A DNA stretch of 64,000 bases from Streptomyces sp. NBC_01298 (GTDB taxonomy: Bacteria > Actinomycetota > Actinomycetes > Streptomycetales > Streptomycetaceae). The notes below the pieces were generated by a model, which was not told the origin of the DNA, did not search any database, and saw only the letters and a program-made list of their open reading frames with translations. Both the position numbers and the translations under genes were made by a program. The stretch lies in contig NZ_CP108414.1 in the NCBI RefSeq assembly GCF_035978755.1, positions 1,798,001-1,862,000 on the forward strand. The letters run 5' to 3'. Position 1 is the first letter of the stretch; each line of letters opens with the position of its first letter. Below, in pieces: positions 33,854-40,774 of this stretch.

Positions 33854-34546
33854 TCAGACGGGGCGGGGTGCGGCCGGCACAGCAAGGAGTGAGAGCCGAA
33901 GCCGTACTTCGAGGTGGGCGCCGACGGGGTGCTCCGCGGTAGGACCGAGCTGCCGCAGGAGCGCCAGCATCGGCCGGTTGGACCGCTCGACGTACACGTG
34001 CAGCGTGAGGGCTCCTGCTGCCCGTGCACGGTCGGCGGCGGTCTGGATCAGGCGGGTCCCGATGCCGCGGCGGTGGTGCGGGTCGGCGACCTGAAGACCC
34101 AGGTCAACGGTGCCGGGTTCGCTCAGGACTGGCCCGGCGGATACGAGCCCGACAACTGCGCCGGCCTCGGTTGCCACCCAGCATTCCGAGAGCGCCGACA
34201 ACCGCTCCCAGTCGCGCTGCCGAACCTGGGTGTGACCCCAGCGGCTGTGCAGGGACTTCTCACTGCACGCGCGGTGGAACGCTTCGATCAGTGGCCAGTC
34301 GTCTACCCCGGTCCGGCGGATCTGGAGCGGTTCGGCGTGCTGGGTGCTCAGTGCGCGCCGCTCCTCCGCGAGCACGCGGAAGCCTTCGCCTCGCAGGTGC
34401 AGCAGCAGGTCACGCGGGTGCTCAAGGCCGCCAGAAGCGCGGTCAGGAGGGAGCAGACGCAGGTTGCGCTGGTCGTGCTCGCGATGTCGGCGCTGGCGGC
34501 CGACCGCGGGCAGGACGTGGAGGTACAGGGGGCTGCGGCGGGACAG
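33854..34546 (-). CDS. GNAT N-acetyltransferase (probable CTG start)
   Basis: The GNAT fold spans the C-terminal 160 residues: 'LQIRRTGVDDWPLIEAFHRA', then the acetyl-CoA-binding motif A 'VADPHHRRGIGTRLIQTAA' (Q/RxxGxG/A as RRGIGT) and the last strand 'TLHVYVERSNRPMLALLRQL'. A standard start exists at GTG 34375, but the same frame is open and codon-biased for 57 codons more ('QRNLRLLPPDRASGGLEHP', 'DLLLHLRGEGFRVLAEERR') up to a CTG at 34546. That CTG lies 10 bases after the previous gene's TGA, so re-initiation there is likely (230 residues). GNAT enzymes acetylate amines on proteins, antibiotics or metabolites; substrate unknown. Confidence 0.72.
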   Translation of the reverse strand: MSRRSPLYLHVLPAVGRQRRHREHDQRNLRLLPPDRASGGLEHPRDLLLHLRGEGFRVLAEERRALSTQHAEPLQIRRTGVDDWPLIEAFHRACSEKSLHSRWGHTQVRQRDWERLSALSECWVATEAGAVVGLVSAGPVLSEPGTVDLGLQVADPHHRRGIGTRLIQTAADRARAAGALTLHVYVERSNRPMLALLRQLGPTAEHPVGAHLEVRLRLSLLAVPAAPRPV

Positions 34547-34556
34547 GCTCGGCTAC

Positions 34557-35033
34557 TCAAAGAGAGGGACCTCTCGGGTGGAGGGAGACGGGAGACGTGG
34601 TGGCGGGCCGGCCGGTGGGCAGGCCTGCCGTGATGGGGTAGGGGTGGGCTGCGGTCTGCGGGGACCGCGCCCGGGCGGCGTGGGCCAGCGCGCCCAGGGG
34701 TCGGTGTTCGATGCCCAGGCGCTCGGCGACGACCTTGTAGATCTCGTACTGGGCGCGCGGCCTGAGGGCGACGACGAACACCTCGCTCCGGTGAGCCGAC
34801 GCTTCCGGTGCGGGGCGCAGTCCGTAGACCATGCGCCACCGGGCCGAGTCGATGCAGATCTTCCGAAACCCGGCCAGAGCCCCGGTCAGTTCCGGTCCGT
34901 GACGCTGACCGGTGACGGCGTCCTGGAGGCGGGAGAGCGCCACATCGCGGACGTCGGCGGGCGCGGCGAGGAGGTCGTTCAGGGCCCGGGGGCCAAAGGA
35001 CAGGCTGTACACGGGCTCGGCCGGGCCGGTCAC
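34557..35033 (-). CDS. RelE/ParE-like toxin-fold protein
   Basis: A 158-residue protein from GTG 35033, overlapping the DUF4913 stop by GTGA. Residues 8-105 follow the RelE/ParE layout: 'YSLSFGPRALNDLLAAP', helix 'DVALSRLQDAVTGQ', then the strands 'KICIDSARWRMVYGL', 'SEVFVVALRPRAQYEIYKVV' and a final helix. The R-W-R-x-V-Y core and the arginine/tyrosine near the end resemble RelE active-site positions. A 50-residue proline-rich tail is unusual. Classic RelE toxins have a small antitoxin gene just upstream; here the coupled upstream gene is a DUF4913 protein. The domain call is moderately sure; toxicity is untested. Confidence 0.65.
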   Translation of the reverse strand: MTGPAEPVYSLSFGPRALNDLLAAPADVRDVALSRLQDAVTGQRHGPELTGALAGFRKICIDSARWRMVYGLRPAPEASAHRSEVFVVALRPRAQYEIYKVVAERLGIEHRPLGALAHAARARSPQTAAHPYPITAGLPTGRPATTSPVSLHPRGPSL

Positions 35034-35626
35034 GATGCCTCGGTCGGCACGGGCGCCTTCGGTCCGGGCAGCAGCCGGTGGGAGGGCCGGCTCGGATCGG
35101 TCATGCAAGCGGAGAGCGGGCCGCCTGGGGCACGCACCGCAGCCATGGTGTGGGTGAGGAAGTCGCGGTGCCACACGGCCGGACCTGACAGGCCCGCTTC
35201 GGGTTCCATGTGCTGCTGGTAGGCCATCCACAGGGCGTGGAGCCAGCCCACGACGTCGAGGTGTTCCTGCCACTGCTGGCACCAGGGCGTCGAGGTGGTG
35301 ACCTCGGCGCCGTAGACGTCGAGGAGGACGTCCTGGACCCAGTCGGTGAGGGCGTCGAGCTCGGCCTCGTACTCCTCGCCGTCGAGGGCGAGGATGAAGC
35401 GCGGCTCGGGGGGCGGTTCCGGCATCGAGCGCGAGCCCGGCATCGGCATGCCGGCGAACGGGGACATCCCCGGCAGTGGTTCGGCGGAGAGCGTGTCCAG
35501 GAGACGGGCCTGCTCGACCGACTGGTCCATCAGCCGACGAACAGAGGCTTCTAGGTTGTCCAGCTCTGCGTCTGGCAGCCTGATCGGCTCCAACCGTCCC
35601 TGGTCGGGATCGTTGGATTCAGACAT
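35030..35626 (-). CDS. DUF4913 protein
   Basis: A 198-residue protein from ATG 35626 with a full AAGGAGG ribosome binding site. The DUF4913 signature occupies residues 85-180: 'LTDWVQDVLLDVYGAEV', 'WCQQWQEHLDVVGWLHALWMAYQ', 'VWHRDFLTHTM' and 'GPLSACM'. The N-terminal part has a helical stretch ('DNLEASVRRLMDQSVEQARL') and a proline/methionine-rich linker. The family occurs mainly on Streptomyces plasmids and integrative elements and has no known activity. It is co-translated with the RelE-like protein. Confidence 0.78.
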   Translation of the reverse strand: MSESNDPDQGRLEPIRLPDAELDNLEASVRRLMDQSVEQARLLDTLSAEPLPGMSPFAGMPMPGSRSMPEPPPEPRFILALDGEEYEAELDALTDWVQDVLLDVYGAEVTTSTPWCQQWQEHLDVVGWLHALWMAYQQHMEPEAGLSGPAVWHRDFLTHTMAAVRAPGGPLSACMTDPSRPSHRLLPGPKAPVPTEAS

Positions 35627-35683
35627 GGGGGTCCTCCTTGACGCCGCACAATGCGGGAAATGTGGTGCCGCTTCCAGCAGCCC

Positions 35684-35706
35684 GGGAATCCGCGGATTCG
35701 GAATTC
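35684..35706. promoter_or_regulatory. Repeated motif C (partial form)
   Basis: GGGAATCC-GC-GGATTC-GGAATTC lies about 60 bp upstream of the DUF4913 operon. GGGAATCC and GGATTC form an imperfect palindrome, and the GAATTC half is shared with the motifs at 32367 and 53718. A candidate operator or promoter element; evidence is similarity and placement only. Confidence 0.3.
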
Positions 35707-35761
35707 ACGGACCAGGTGCTATGTCCGACCGGGGCAGGGAGACCCCTGCCCCGGGATCCGG

Positions 35762-36517
35762 TCATGCGGCGAGGATGAAGTCCTCGCGGGTGAGGGTCTG
35801 GTTGAGGGTTTCGGTAAGCCGGTCGGCCGCGATCCGGCTGTACTCGGCGGTCTTCTCCACGCCGATAAAGCTGCGGCCCTCCAGCAGAGCGGCGACTCCG
35901 GTGGAACCGCTGCCGGCGCAGAAGTCGAGGACAGTGCCCTTCTCGGGGCAGATCTTCACGAGCTCGCGCATGACCGAGACCGGCTTCTGCGTGATGTGCT
36001 GACGCTCCTTACCCGAGGGCTGCGAGGCACTGTAGAGACCAGGCAGGTAGACCTCGTTCTGGGAGCCGTCCATGGCGCCCTTGCTTCCCCAGATGACGAA
36101 TTCCAGGTTCTGGGTGAAGCGGCCCTTCTGGGGCCTGGCCTGCGGCTTGTGCCAGCCCAGGATGCCGCGCCACAGCCAGCCGGCGGCCTGCAGGGCGTCG
36201 GTCGTGGTCGGCAGCTGCCGCCAGTCGGTGAACAGGAGCGCGGTGCCGCCCGGCTTCGTCAGGCGGTGGGCCTCGGTCATGATCTGCGTCAGCCAGAACG
36301 AATAGGACCTCTGGTCCATGTTCTCGCCGGTGAAGTCCGGCAGAGCGTGCTTGGCGTCGTTGGAGGTGTACTTCTGCCGCGCCGTACGGGAGGTCCTCTC
36401 CTTCGCCGTCCGGCCGCCGCTGTTGTACGGCGGGTCGGTGATGACGGAGTCGACGCAGGCGTCGGGCAGGGTGGCGAGCACGCTGAGCGCATCGCCCTGG
36501 TGAAGGGAAAAGGGCAA
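35762..36517 (-). CDS. Site-specific DNA methyltransferase (adenine-N6 or cytosine-N4)
   Basis: A 251-residue methyltransferase. Catalytic motif IV is 'VITDPPYNSGG' (DPPY at about residues 28-31) near the N-terminus, and the S-adenosylmethionine motif I is 'VLDFCAGSGSTGVAAL' (about residues 196-211) near the C-terminus. This order (IV before I) marks the beta class of amino-methyltransferases. 'QHITQKPVSVMRELV' precedes motif I, as in related enzymes. TTG 36517 gives the shortest complete protein; no strong ribosome binding site is seen. No restriction endonuclease gene is adjacent, so it is solitary and could protect transferred DNA from host restriction. Located beside the hairpin-rich region upstream of the transfer operon. 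Confidence 0.88.
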   Translation of the reverse strand: MPFSLHQGDALSVLATLPDACVDSVITDPPYNSGGRTAKERTSRTARQKYTSNDAKHALPDFTGENMDQRSYSFWLTQIMTEAHRLTKPGGTALLFTDWRQLPTTTDALQAAGWLWRGILGWHKPQARPQKGRFTQNLEFVIWGSKGAMDGSQNEVYLPGLYSASQPSGKERQHITQKPVSVMRELVKICPEKGTVLDFCAGSGSTGVAALLEGRSFIGVEKTAEYSRIAADRLTETLNQTLTREDFILAA

Positions 36518-36919
36518 GGGTGTACCGCGATTCTGGTTGGTGAAGGGGGAATCCCCAGCGCGACGGCGGCGTCACCTGGACGTCGTGGAGAGTGACGTCC
36601 GGGGGGAGCGGTGGCGGGGATATCGAAAAGGCTAGGGCACGATCCGGGAATGGCGATGGCCGCTCACGGCCATTTCGGTAAGTCCGGATCGGCGCCTAGA
36701 GTTTTGGATGTCCCGACCGGCACGGCCCGGTGGGACATCCCCTTCCCCGACTTCCGTGCCGGAGGCATGCCTTGATCCGAATCACCTAGCAGTGCGCCGG
36801 ACCCGGTCGAGCGGCAACTCGACCGGATACGCCGGCCTCCCCGATCACCTACCGCCGGCCGTAGCGTCTTTCCGCTCCTCATCGCGCCACGGCCTGGCCC
36901 TCATCCAAGGACAACTCCC
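36518..36919. promoter_or_regulatory. Divergent control region with a series of hairpins
   Basis: No gene is seen in these 402 bp between the methyltransferase (minus) and the transfer operon (plus). Several perfect or near-perfect inverted repeats follow one another: GGACGTC/GACGTCC (36578-36600), ATGGCCG-CTCA-CGGCCAT (36656-36673), a 14-bp bulged stem (36706-36740) and CCGGTCGAG/CTCGACCGG (36803-36826). An AT-richer stretch (36620-36632, GATATCGAAAAG) lies between. The density suggests transcription attenuation of the transfer operon, a protein-binding control region or a second transfer/replication origin. Confidence 0.5.
36706..36740. repeat. Strong bulged hairpin upstream of the transfer operon
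   Basis: GGATGTCCC + G bulge + ACCGG pairs with CCGGT + GGGACATCC across a 6-nt CACGGC loop: 14 base pairs with one bulged base. Its design, a long stem with one bulge, is like the oriT-like hairpin at 15761-15800, though the sequence differs. Possible terminator, attenuator or nicking-accessory site. Confidence 0.5.
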
Positions 36920-36994
36920 ATGGCACACCCATGCCCTGAGGCAGCTGATGCCGCCGTCGACCAGCCCGTCCCCGCCCTGAGGCGGCCCGATTGA
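36920..36994 (+). CDS. 24-residue leader peptide candidate
   Basis: ATG 36920 is preceded by AAGGA at a spacing of 8, a better ribosome binding site than that of the next gene. The short frame encodes 'MAHPCPEAADAAVDQPVP' and six further residues, and its TGA overlaps the TTG start of the wall hydrolase (TTGA, 36991-36994). This suggests translational coupling that lets the weak TTG be used. It could be chance, so confidence is low. Confidence 0.35.
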   Translation: MAHPCPEAADAAVDQPVPALRRPD

Positions 36995-38115
36995 AGGCGC
37001 TGGCCGCCGTAATAGGCCTCGTCTGTCTCTCCCCGCTCCTCCTCGCAGCCACCGCAGCCGTAGCGGCGGCGGGCTCCGCCGGGCGCTCGACCACGTGCAA
37101 CACAGGGTCGGGTACCGACGCGGCGGCCGTGGCCAAGGCCGTCGAGGCGATCCTCGGCAGCAACGGCTCTTCCAGCCAGGACGTACGCGTCGAAGGCCTG
37201 GAGCTTCCCGCCGAACAGATCCCCCACGCGAAGACGATCGTGGCGACCGGCATCTCCCTGCACGTCCCCGAGCGCGGCCAGGTCGTGGCGCTGGCCACCG
37301 CCATCCAGGAATCCCGCCTGCGGAATCTGGACTATGGCGACCGCGACAGCCTGGGCCTGTTCCAGCAGCGCCCCAGCCAGGGGTGGGGAACGCCCGAGCA
37401 GATCCGCGACCCCGTCAACGCGAGCACCAAGTTCTACAACGCGCTGCTCAAGGTGCCTGGTTGGGAGAGCCTGACCATCACCCAGGCCGCACAGAAGGTG
37501 CAGCTCAGCGGATTCCCCAACGCGTACGCCCAGTGGGAGCCGCTCGCCCGGGCCCTGCAGCAAGCCATCGTGAAAGTTCTGCCCGGCGGCGGAACCCCCG
37601 CCCCGGGGGGACAGCCCCCAGCTGGAGCCGGATGCAATGGCGGCGGAGACTTCGGGCAGATCCCCGAGGGCACGGTGCCCGAAGGGTACGAGATCCCCAA
37701 GGACGCGCCGGCCAAGGTCCAGACCGCGATCCGCTGGTCGATGGGTCAGCTCGGAACCATGTACCAGTGGGGCGGCACCTGCCTCGCCTCCCACGGCCCG
37801 GACCCGATGGGCCGGTGCGACTGCTCCAGCCTGACCCAGCAGTCCTACAACGCGGCCGGCATCACCCTCACCCGCACCACGTACACCCAGGTCAACGAAG
37901 GTTCCAGCGTGCCGGTTTCCGGCATCAAGCCGGGCGACCTGCTGTTCACCCGCCCCGGTCCGAACGGTCCCGAGCACGTGGCCATGGCCATCGGCTCCGC
38001 GAAGGGCACGGTCCTCGCGATCGAGGCCCCGCGGACAGGGAAGCCGGTCCGGATCGTCACCCAGGCCAGTCTCGGCGACATCATCGCCGTCCGGCGGATG
38101 GTCCCCGCTCCCTGA
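36991..38115 (+). CDS. Two-domain cell-wall hydrolase of the transfer system (VirB1-like plus NlpC/P60)
   Basis: A 374-residue exported protein starting at TTG 36991. A signal peptide or anchor ('VIGLVCLSPLLLAATAAVA') is followed by a lytic-transglycosylase-like domain (residues about 45-190) with 'VVALATAIQESRLRNLDYGD' (catalytic glutamate in IQES) and 'SLGLFQQRPSQGWG'. A proline/glycine linker leads to an NlpC/P60 peptidase (residues about 240-370) with the nucleophile in 'CDCSSLTQQSYNAAG' and the histidine in 'GPEHVAMAIG'. Such proteins open the peptidoglycan for type IV secretion channels in Gram-positive bacteria. As first gene of the transfer operon it fits this role. All expected catalytic residues are present. 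Confidence 0.85.
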   Translation: MKALAAVIGLVCLSPLLLAATAAVAAAGSAGRSTTCNTGSGTDAAAVAKAVEAILGSNGSSSQDVRVEGLELPAEQIPHAKTIVATGISLHVPERGQVVALATAIQESRLRNLDYGDRDSLGLFQQRPSQGWGTPEQIRDPVNASTKFYNALLKVPGWESLTITQAAQKVQLSGFPNAYAQWEPLARALQQAIVKVLPGGGTPAPGGQPPAGAGCNGGGDFGQIPEGTVPEGYEIPKDAPAKVQTAIRWSMGQLGTMYQWGGTCLASHGPDPMGRCDCSSLTQQSYNAAGITLTRTTYTQVNEGSSVPVSGIKPGDLLFTRPGPNGPEHVAMAIGSAKGTVLAIEAPRTGKPVRIVTQASLGDIIAVRRMVPAP

Positions 38116-38267
38116 CCGCCTGACGGCCGTCCTTCCCATCCGGCTTCCTCACCGGATTTCCCAGCGACCGTGCGCAGCCCGCACCGCGCGCCGCCCTCGC
38201 TTCCCCTCAGATCAAGCCCCCCGCACGAGGCCGAACTGCCCGTGCGTGCAAGGAGTTCAGCGCAGCC

Positions 38268-38576
38268 ATGCCTTCGACCGACCGCATCATCTACCTCGCG
38301 TACGACCCGGGCGTCGCCCCCAAGGAAGGCGGCCTGCCGGGCCTGTCGGTCCTCAAGGACGTCGTCTCCTCCATCAACCTCTACGGCATCATCGCCGTCG
38401 TCGGCGCTCTCTCGGTCAGCCTCGCCGTCTGGGCCTGGGGCCACTTCACCGGCGGCCACAACAGCGAGGCCAACGGGAAGAAGGGCGCGCTGGTCAGCGC
38501 AGGCGCGGCCCTCGGCCTCGGTGCCGCCAACGGCGCCGTCGCCTTCTTCTCCACGCTCGGCACCCAGGTCAAGTAG
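38268..38576 (+). CDS. Small membrane protein of the transfer operon (VirB2-like / DUF6112)
   Basis: A 102-residue protein from ATG 38268 with AAGGAG upstream. Two hydrophobic segments (about residues 38-58, 'LYGIIAVVGALSVSLAVWAW', and 76-95, 'LVSAGAALGLGAANGAVAFF') flank a basic loop ('NSEANGKKG'). This small two-helix layout resembles VirB2-type pilin subunits and the actinobacterial DUF6112 proteins found between hydrolase and TrbL-like genes. No signal peptidase site is obvious. Overlap with the next gene is TAGTG. Pilin function is inferred from size, topology and position. Confidence 0.65.
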   Translation: MPSTDRIIYLAYDPGVAPKEGGLPGLSVLKDVVSSINLYGIIAVVGALSVSLAVWAWGHFTGGHNSEANGKKGALVSAGAALGLGAANGAVAFFSTLGTQVK

Positions 38577-39268
38577 TGGCGAAACGATCACGCAAACGCG
38601 CGCGCCCCCCTATGTACAGCCACGCAGGCCACTGGCCGGCCAACAAGCGCATCACCCTCCTCGCCATCGGCCTGGCCGTCCTCCTCGCGCTGGCCGGACT
38701 CGCCGCCTGGTGGACCGGACGCTCCGAAACCAACCGACCCGCCTCCCCCAGCCCTGCCGTCGCACCGCCGACCACGGCCCCGGCGCAGTCTCCGGCCGGC
38801 GGGACCGGCACGGTGGCCCCGCCTGCGAAGATCTCCGACCCGCTCGCGTACGGGAAGGCAGCGGCGCAGGTGCTGTGGACCTACGACACCCGCACCACCA
38901 GCCACCCCCAGCACCTCGCCGGTCTTCGCGGCTGGGTCACCCAGGAGACGAAGTACGCGGACTGGCCCGGAATCCAGGCCCAGATCCCCGACCCGGTCCT
39001 GTGGACCCGGATGCACGACAACGCCCAGCACGCCGAGGCCAACGTCACCGAGTCCCGGTTCCCCAGCAGCTTCAAGCAGGCGCTGGCCGAGGATCCCACC
39101 GCGCTGACCACCGCGTACATCTACTTCGTCACCGTCACCGGCAAGCAGCAGATCAGCTGGAACGGCGGCGGCGCCGGGGCCGAGGACCGCTCGGTCACCC
39201 TCGCCGTCCAGTGCCGGCCGGGAGCCGACTGCTCCCTCGTCGCGATCTCGCCCCGGGTCCTGCCGTGA
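38576..39268 (+). CDS. Single-span transfer protein (VirB8/TcpC-like)
   Basis: A 230-residue protein from GTG 38576, which overlaps the previous stop (TAGTG). A short basic cytoplasmic N-terminus precedes one membrane segment ('TLLAIGLAVLLALAGLAAWW', about residues 25-44). A Pro/Thr linker then leads to an outside domain of about 150 residues with 'YGKAAAQVLWTYDTRTT' at its start and 'TTAYIYFVTVTG' and 'RSVTLAVQCRPG' as strands. This topology and the NTF2-like pattern fit VirB8/TcpC scaffold proteins of type IV secretion. The similarity is structural rather than by clear motif. Confidence 0.6.
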   Translation: MAKRSRKRARPPMYSHAGHWPANKRITLLAIGLAVLLALAGLAAWWTGRSETNRPASPSPAVAPPTTAPAQSPAGGTGTVAPPAKISDPLAYGKAAAQVLWTYDTRTTSHPQHLAGLRGWVTQETKYADWPGIQAQIPDPVLWTRMHDNAQHAEANVTESRFPSSFKQALAEDPTALTTAYIYFVTVTGKQQISWNGGGAGAEDRSVTLAVQCRPGADCSLVAISPRVLP

Positions 39269-39301
39269 TCCGCCCCGCTCCCTGAAAGGAGGCATCCCCC
39301 T

Positions 39302-40669
39302 ATGGGGTTCTGTGACCTGCCCATGGCGAACAAGCTGTGTTCCGCTGCCGACCTGATCGACTTCGCCAACGACCCCGGCAAGGCGATCACCGAAGGCATC
39401 GGGAACTGGATCGCGAAATCGGTCGGGGAACTGGCGATGGCCTCAGCTGACCTCGCCGTCGATGGCATCACCGCCACCACCAAGATCGACCTCAACGCCA
39501 CATGGTTCAGGGACAACTACGAAACGCTGCTGCCCATCGGTCTGGTCATGCTCGTGGCGACCATGTGCGCTCAGCTGGTGCGTGCCGCGATCAAGCGGGA
39601 CGGCCAGGCCCTGACCCAGGCGTTCACCGGCACCTTCGTGGGCGTGCTCTTCTCGTTCAGCGCCATCGCCCTGACCACGGTCGCGATCGAAGTCGTCGAC
39701 GCCCTCTCGGACGGGCTCTTCGCGGCGGCCGGTACCTCCATGGAGGAGGCCGTCCGGCGCAGCATCAAGGCCTCCGTCATCGGTGGCGTGGCCGGGCTCG
39801 GCTGGATGGTGCCCGCGTTCGTCGGGATCGGCACCGCCATCGGCGCATTCATGTTCTGGTGCGTGATGCTGATGCGCAAGGTCGGCATCCTGGTCATGGT
39901 CACGCTGGCGGTCTTCGCCGGTGCCGGCGGCGGCTGGGAAGTCGCACGCCGTTGGCGGCGCGGCTGGATCGAGGCCACCGCAACCCTCGTCGTCTCCAAG
40001 CTCCTGATGACCGTCATCTTCATCCTCGGCATCTCCGCCCTCGGCGACACCGAGGGCAAGGACGGCACCCAGGCCCTGGCCGACGTCATGGCCGGCATCG
40101 TCATCATGTGCCTGGTCCTCCTCGCCCCGTACGCGACGTTCAAGTTCGTGCACTGGGCCGCCGAAGGCACCGACGGCGAATCGATTCACCGCGCCGGTGG
40201 AGCCGGTGCACAGGTTGCCCGTCAGCACACGGAGCAGGCGGCCCGCAAGGTCGCGACCATGGCCGCGACAGGCGGTGCCGGTGGAGCAGCGGCAGGATCA
40301 GCCGCTCCGCAGGGTCCCGACTCGCTCGCCAGCGGCGGGTTCCCCGGCGATGTCGCCTCCCAGTCCAGTGGTGGCGGCGGGCAGAAGCAGGGATCCCAGG
40401 AGGGCGGCGGCATGTCGCCCGCGATGGGCGCGCTGACCAAGGCGGTGCAGCCTCCGCCGACGAGCCCGCAGCAGGACACCAGCGGACAGCCCGGCGGCCC
40501 CTCCGGCCAACCGTCCGGCGACGGTTCCCCCAGCAGCCCGGACTCGGGCGGCGCGCAGTGGTCGAGCCGCGGCACCGGTTCCCCGCCGCCGCAGGGAGCC
40601 TCCCCGTCGGCCGACGCAGGCCAGGCAACCGGACCGGCGGCCCCGACGCCGCCTCCCGCCGGCAACTGA
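39302..40669 (+). CDS. TrbL/VirB6-like integral membrane transfer protein
   Basis: A 455-residue protein from ATG 39302 with AAAGGAGG 9 bases upstream. Six to seven membrane segments lie between residues 75 and 285 ('LLPIGLVMLVATMCAQLV', 'FTGTFVGVLFSFSAIALTTV', 'IGAFMFWCVMLMRKVGILVM', 'LLMTVIFILGISALG', 'VMAGIVIMCLVLLAPY'). The last 160 residues are a Gly/Ser/Gln/Pro-rich cytoplasmic tail. The 'MFWCVMLMRKVGILVMV' helix is typical of actinobacterial TrbL-like proteins; VirB6/TrbL forms the inner-membrane pore of type IV systems. It is followed by a strong hairpin. Confidence 0.82.
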   Translation: MGFCDLPMANKLCSAADLIDFANDPGKAITEGIGNWIAKSVGELAMASADLAVDGITATTKIDLNATWFRDNYETLLPIGLVMLVATMCAQLVRAAIKRDGQALTQAFTGTFVGVLFSFSAIALTTVAIEVVDALSDGLFAAAGTSMEEAVRRSIKASVIGGVAGLGWMVPAFVGIGTAIGAFMFWCVMLMRKVGILVMVTLAVFAGAGGGWEVARRWRRGWIEATATLVVSKLLMTVIFILGISALGDTEGKDGTQALADVMAGIVIMCLVLLAPYATFKFVHWAAEGTDGESIHRAGGAGAQVARQHTEQAARKVATMAATGGAGGAAAGSAAPQGPDSLASGGFPGDVASQSSGGGGQKQGSQEGGGMSPAMGALTKAVQPPPTSPQQDTSGQPGGPSGQPSGDGSPSSPDSGGAQWSSRGTGSPPPQGASPSADAGQATGPAAPTPPPAGN

Positions 40670-40695
40670 TCCCCATCCGCTGACGGCAGGAAGCC

Positions 40696-40734
40696 CCGTG
40701 GGACGCGCCGCGCCCGCTCCGGCGCGTCCCACGG
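40696..40734. terminator. Hairpin inside the transfer operon
   Basis: CCGTGGGACGCGCCG pairs perfectly with its complement (15 bp) around a 9-nt loop, 27 bp after the VirB6-like stop and 40 bp before the SCO6880-type gene. It probably reduces downstream expression or protects the upstream message. Confidence 0.7.
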
Positions 40735-40774
40735 ACCCACCCCAGCTCCCGCCCGTACCTGAACGGCCCTTCCC

